Shown one piece after another: positions 13,583 through 15,714 of a stretch of 15,714 nucleotides of DNA (position 1 is the first letter of the stretch; every line of letters begins with the position of its first letter). Source of the DNA: Psychrobacillus sp040274765 (GTDB taxonomy: Bacteria; Bacillota; Bacilli; Bacillales_A; Planococcaceae). Location of the stretch: positions 1 through 15,714 of the forward strand of contig JBEMAY010000071.1 of NCBI GenBank assembly GCA_040274765.1. The letters run 5' to 3'. A model generated the notes under the pieces. That model saw nothing but the letters and a program-made list of their open reading frames with translations. It was not told the origin of the DNA and made no database searches. A program made the position numbers and the translations under genes.

Positions 13583-14209
13583 CTTTATAACAGGCAATGT
13601 ATAGCCGCTTATTTGCTGTAAATATTTTTGTGAGGCGGGTAATGTGTAATGCACGAGCTGGCCAAGACCAAACGCAATCAGGATAGTTCCAATGCCTACT
13701 GGACCTCCAAGCATCCAGCCGGCAATCGCTACGATCACCTCAATACCTGTCCTTACCTTTTTCAAGCTCCAGCCTGTTTTTTCCATGATGAAGAGCATTA
13801 ATGAGTCTCGTGGTCCAGCACCTAAATTTGGTGAGACATATACGCCAATCCCGATGCTCATTACTACTACACCGAATATAAAAATAACCGACTGGCCCAA
13901 TAGATCGGTTGGACTAGGTAGTACCCAGGTAAATAAATCAATAAATGAGCCCACAAATAATATATTTAGCCATGTGCCTAGTGCTGGAATCTTCTTCGTA
14001 CTAATCATTGTAACTAATACTATCAGAATCCCTGTCAAAATAGCCCATGTCCCAATTGTTAAACCTAAATGCTTAAATAGACCGACATGCAAAACATCCC
14101 ACGGCCCTATCCCATATAAATATCCTTTAATAGTCATCGATATCCCTAATGACATGATCGTTATGCCAACTATAAAAAAGACCCAACGTAAAAAAAGTTC
14201 CTTCATCAT
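13559..14209 (-). CDS. YczE/YyaS/YitT-type integral membrane protein
   Basis: The protein has 216 residues and about five hydrophobic segments. Diagnostic stretches are GISMTIKGYLYGIGPWDVLH near residue 25 and GVYVSPNLGAGPRDSLMLFI near residue 128. This pair of similar motifs, one in each half, is typical of the YczE/YyaS family (COG2364) and suggests internal duplication. The function is unknown; B. subtilis YczE lies next to the surfactin-linked sfp region. ATG at 14209 (or the next codon, 14206) is chosen for the upstream AGTAGGA site. The open frame to 14245 adds 12 residues without a ribosome site. It lies 98 bases after ybaK on the same strand. Confidence 0.85.
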   Translation of the reverse strand: MMKELFLRWVFFIVGITIMSLGISMTIKGYLYGIGPWDVLHVGLFKHLGLTIGTWAILTGILIVLVTMISTKKIPALGTWLNILFVGSFIDLFTWVLPSPTDLLGQSVIFIFGVVVMSIGIGVYVSPNLGAGPRDSLMLFIMEKTGWSLKKVRTGIEVIVAIAGWMLGGPVGIGTILIAFGLGQLVHYTLPASQKYLQQISGYTLPVIKKSAEEHI

Positions 14210-14282
14210 TTCTTTCCTACTTTCTCCATAGAAAAAACCATCCACAACAACAGTTGGAATGGAATCATTTCTTTCTATATCT

Positions 14283-14288
14283 ATTATA
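14283..14288 (-). promoter_or_regulatory. Possible -10 box of the YczE-type gene
   Basis: A perfect TATAAT reads on the minus strand at 14288-14283, in the gap between ybaK and the membrane protein gene. The -35 region is weak and would lie at the end of ybaK. No terminator is seen in the gap, so cotranscription with ybaK is also possible. Confidence 0.35.
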
Positions 14289-14307
14289 GTCGGTTAAGGA
14301 AAGATTA

Positions 14308-14799
14308 CTAGTCATTTTTTAGCTGGCAAATTGCTGCAGTTTTTCCTTTTGTAATGCGAAGAAGGTCAGCCAGTAAAAGCTTCACTTGAATCCCTATCCT
14401 TCCTCCACTGACAATAATAAAGTCGTTATCCTCTGCACTGCTGTCAATGATGGTAGGAAACAGCTTCTTCATCCCAATTGGCGAGCAGCCTCCTCGTATG
14501 TAACCAGTCATTGGTAGAAGATCCTTTAGGTGCAGTAACTCGACCTTCTTTTCTCCCACTTCCTGTGCCACTCTTTTGAGATTTAGTTCCTGGTCCACTG
14601 GAATAATGCAGACATAATGTTTGTTTGGACCGGCTGTCACAAGTAGTGTTTTATACACAACAGAAACGGGATAGCCTATCTTGTTCGCTACAGTTACCCC
14701 GTCCACTTGATCGCCTGTCAATTCATATTCAATAATATCAAATGGTATCTTTTGCTGTTCTAGCATGCGAACAGCATTGGTCTTTTGTTTTTTAGCCAT
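14308..14799 (-). CDS. ybaK: Cys-tRNA(Pro)/Cys-tRNA(Cys) deacylase YbaK
   Basis: This 163-residue, stand-alone member of the INS/YbaK editing domain family hydrolyses Cys mischarged on tRNA(Pro) in the cytoplasm. Seen are KKQKTNAVRMLEQQKIPFDI at the N-terminus, VVYKTLLVTAG (47-57) with Lys50 at the position essential in the family, VDQELNLKRVAQEVGEKKVE (68-87) and GYIRGGCSPIGMKK (99-112). All signature parts are present and the length is normal. The ATG at 14799 has AGGAG seven bases upstream. Ten bases separate it from the gene before it, so the two form an operon. Confidence 0.95.
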   Translation of the reverse strand: MAKKQKTNAVRMLEQQKIPFDIIEYELTGDQVDGVTVANKIGYPVSVVYKTLLVTAGPNKHYVCIIPVDQELNLKRVAQEVGEKKVELLHLKDLLPMTGYIRGGCSPIGMKKLFPTIIDSSAEDNDFIIVSGGRIGIQVKLLLADLLRITKGKTAAICQLKND

Positions 14800-14809
14800 T
14801 TTATTACTC

Positions 14810-15466
14810 CTATGCTATTTGGAAAAAGCTCGGTTGCTGATCAGAAAAGCCATATTTTCTTAAGTGAACCTGATATGAATATTTGGCAATTGCTTGTTCC
14901 TTTAACCGCTTCACTTGTAAATTTTGCAAATCTTCCTCTAAAATCTTTGGTGCTTGAAAATCCACTTGCATGGTTCGGTTAAATACCTCCGACTCCATTT
15001 CTTTCTGACGCTTCACTTCTGACTCTATTTGTTTGTTTGCCATCTCATTTAAGGCAAGCTGAGCCTGCTCTTGTCTAATTTTAGAGGTGGCACTGGCAGC
15101 TAATAGGAGATGTTGTGGAGTTGCAGGCGTTTCAGTCAAAGCCTGACTCCGTACCTTCTCTAATAGCTCAATCGTCTTTTCAGGCGTCGGTCCGCCTATA
15201 CTTTGTACGGGAATGCTAGGGCCCTTAATATCCATCATAGATTGCTTTTCCATTTGATGAAGTTCACCAAGCACTGCAGAAAGCTCTGGTGTATCTTTCT
15301 CTTTCTCTTTATTTCCAAGCAAAAGCTCTTCTAACTCATTTAAAGAGGGAGTTTTTGGTTGGAAATACTCAGCATTCTTTTTATATGCCTGTCCTGCATC
15401 TTTTCTTTGCGTTGTCCTAGCCAAAAGGTTAGACATCCCATTACCTGTTGCTTTAACTAAGCTCAT
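14810..15466 (-). CDS. Hypothetical protein, possibly degenerate SprA-related family
   Basis: The protein has 218 residues, with no signal peptide or membrane helix. Residues 1-60 are polar. Residues 61-145 run from ELSAVLGELHQMEKQ through GGPTPEKTIELLEKVRSQAL to TPQHLLLAASATSKIRQEQAQLAL. From about 140 a long charged helix (EMANKQIESEVKRQKEMESE) follows. The middle part recalls SprA-related proteins (CJM1_0395 type), which have a DPEATI...VR.AAL.P..PS.QD..VAA.A pattern after a HExxH-type motif. No HExxH is present here, so it would not be a metalloprotease. The ATG at 15466 follows AAGGGGTGGTG. It is first in an operon with ybaK. The family link is tentative. Confidence 0.7.
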   Translation of the reverse strand: MSLVKATGNGMSNLLARTTQRKDAGQAYKKNAEYFQPKTPSLNELEELLLGNKEKEKDTPELSAVLGELHQMEKQSMMDIKGPSIPVQSIGGPTPEKTIELLEKVRSQALTETPATPQHLLLAASATSKIRQEQAQLALNEMANKQIESEVKRQKEMESEVFNRTMQVDFQAPKILEEDLQNLQVKRLKEQAIAKYSYQVHLRKYGFSDQQPSFFQIA

Positions 15467-15627
15467 GTGTTCACCACCCCTTCTACAATTTTCCTTCTTA
15501 ACAGTTTATCTAATTTGTCTAAATAATTAAATAACCTTTAGTCATAAGTTGATATGAGGCATAATAATCAATTAAATTTTTGCATATTTTTCTTCTTTGT
15601 AGTATAAAATACCTAAAATTTACTAAT

Positions 15628-15659
15628 AAAAAAGACGGCTATAAAATAATATAGCCATC
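15628..15659 (-). terminator. Minus-strand terminator for a unit to the right
   Basis: On the minus strand GATGGCTAT (15659-15651) pairs with ATAGCCGTC (15642-15634), with one G-U pair, followed by six T residues (15633-15628). No gene for it lies inside the window, so it must serve a minus-strand transcript from beyond the right edge. Confidence 0.7.
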
Positions 15660-15661
15660 TC

Positions 15662-15711
15662 AGACTGTAGACAAACTCCAAAAATTTTAGAGTTTGCCTA
15701 CAGTCTTTTTT
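15662..15711. repeat. 17-bp inverted repeat at the right edge
   Basis: AGACTGTAGACAAACTC (15662-15678) and GAGTTTGCCTACAGTCT (15690-15706) are inverted with one mismatch; T residues follow to 15711. On the plus strand the odd pair is A-C, on the minus strand G-U, so the minus-strand RNA folds better. It may belong to the 3' end of an insertion sequence. Confidence 0.7.
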
Positions 15712-15714
15712 CTT

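Noticed and set aside
13692..14231. 179-codon plus-strand frame inside the YczE-type gene
   Set aside because: It lies fully antisense to a recognisable membrane protein and has no ribosome site; its hydrophobic/Pro composition mirrors the opposite strand.

Overview
The window is chromosomal DNA of a low-GC, spore-former-type member of the Bacillales. The evidence is the ywdI-ywdK-ung neighbourhood, a B. subtilis-type PdxK (pyridoxal kinase of the ThiD fold), the YojF-BshB2 bacillithiol pair, a PbuO-like purine permease with a PurR-type operator, strong GGAGG-type ribosome binding sites and frequent TTG/GTG starts. Gene content fits the Planococcaceae (Lysinibacillus/Psychrobacillus/Sporosarcina side), but that placement is only an impression from the sequence.

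Layout. 42-315 is a decayed IS1182-type transposase start. 421-2706 is a tight minus-strand operon: DUF4230 membrane protein, uracil-DNA glycosylase, a 59-residue Cys-rich protein, YwdI and YwdK. 2807-6604 is a plus-strand series: a two-helix membrane protein, PdxK, YojF, BshB2 and a YjiH-type transporter-like protein, with terminators after pdxK and after yjiH. 6734-7075 is a small secreted protein. Minus-strand pbuO (7134-8435) and an SDR-type threonine dehydrogenase (8638-9597) follow. A plus-strand membrane protein with a helical-repeat-like tail (9768-10397) comes next, then about 740 bases with no gene that hold two different 21-bp tandem repeat arrays. The rest is on the minus strand: kbl (11142-12353), a duplicated P-loop protein with one dead P-loop (12420-13481), a YczE-type membrane protein, YbaK, and a protein that may be a relic of the SprA-related family. 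The last 90 bases hold two hairpins that look like the 3' end of a minus-strand transcript lying to the right.

How the genes work together. Ung starts base-excision repair of uracil, and its operon partners are uncharacterised. Tdh and Kbl together turn threonine into glycine and acetyl-CoA, but here they are split by a plus-strand gene and the two repeat arrays. BshB2 makes the glucosaminyl-malate intermediate of bacillithiol. PbuO imports purines, and its promoter carries an inverted pair of sites that closely match the PurBox consensus. The most unusual material is the repeat region 10405-11068: two unrelated arrays, both with 21-bp units (two helical turns) and both tending to alternate between two unit types.
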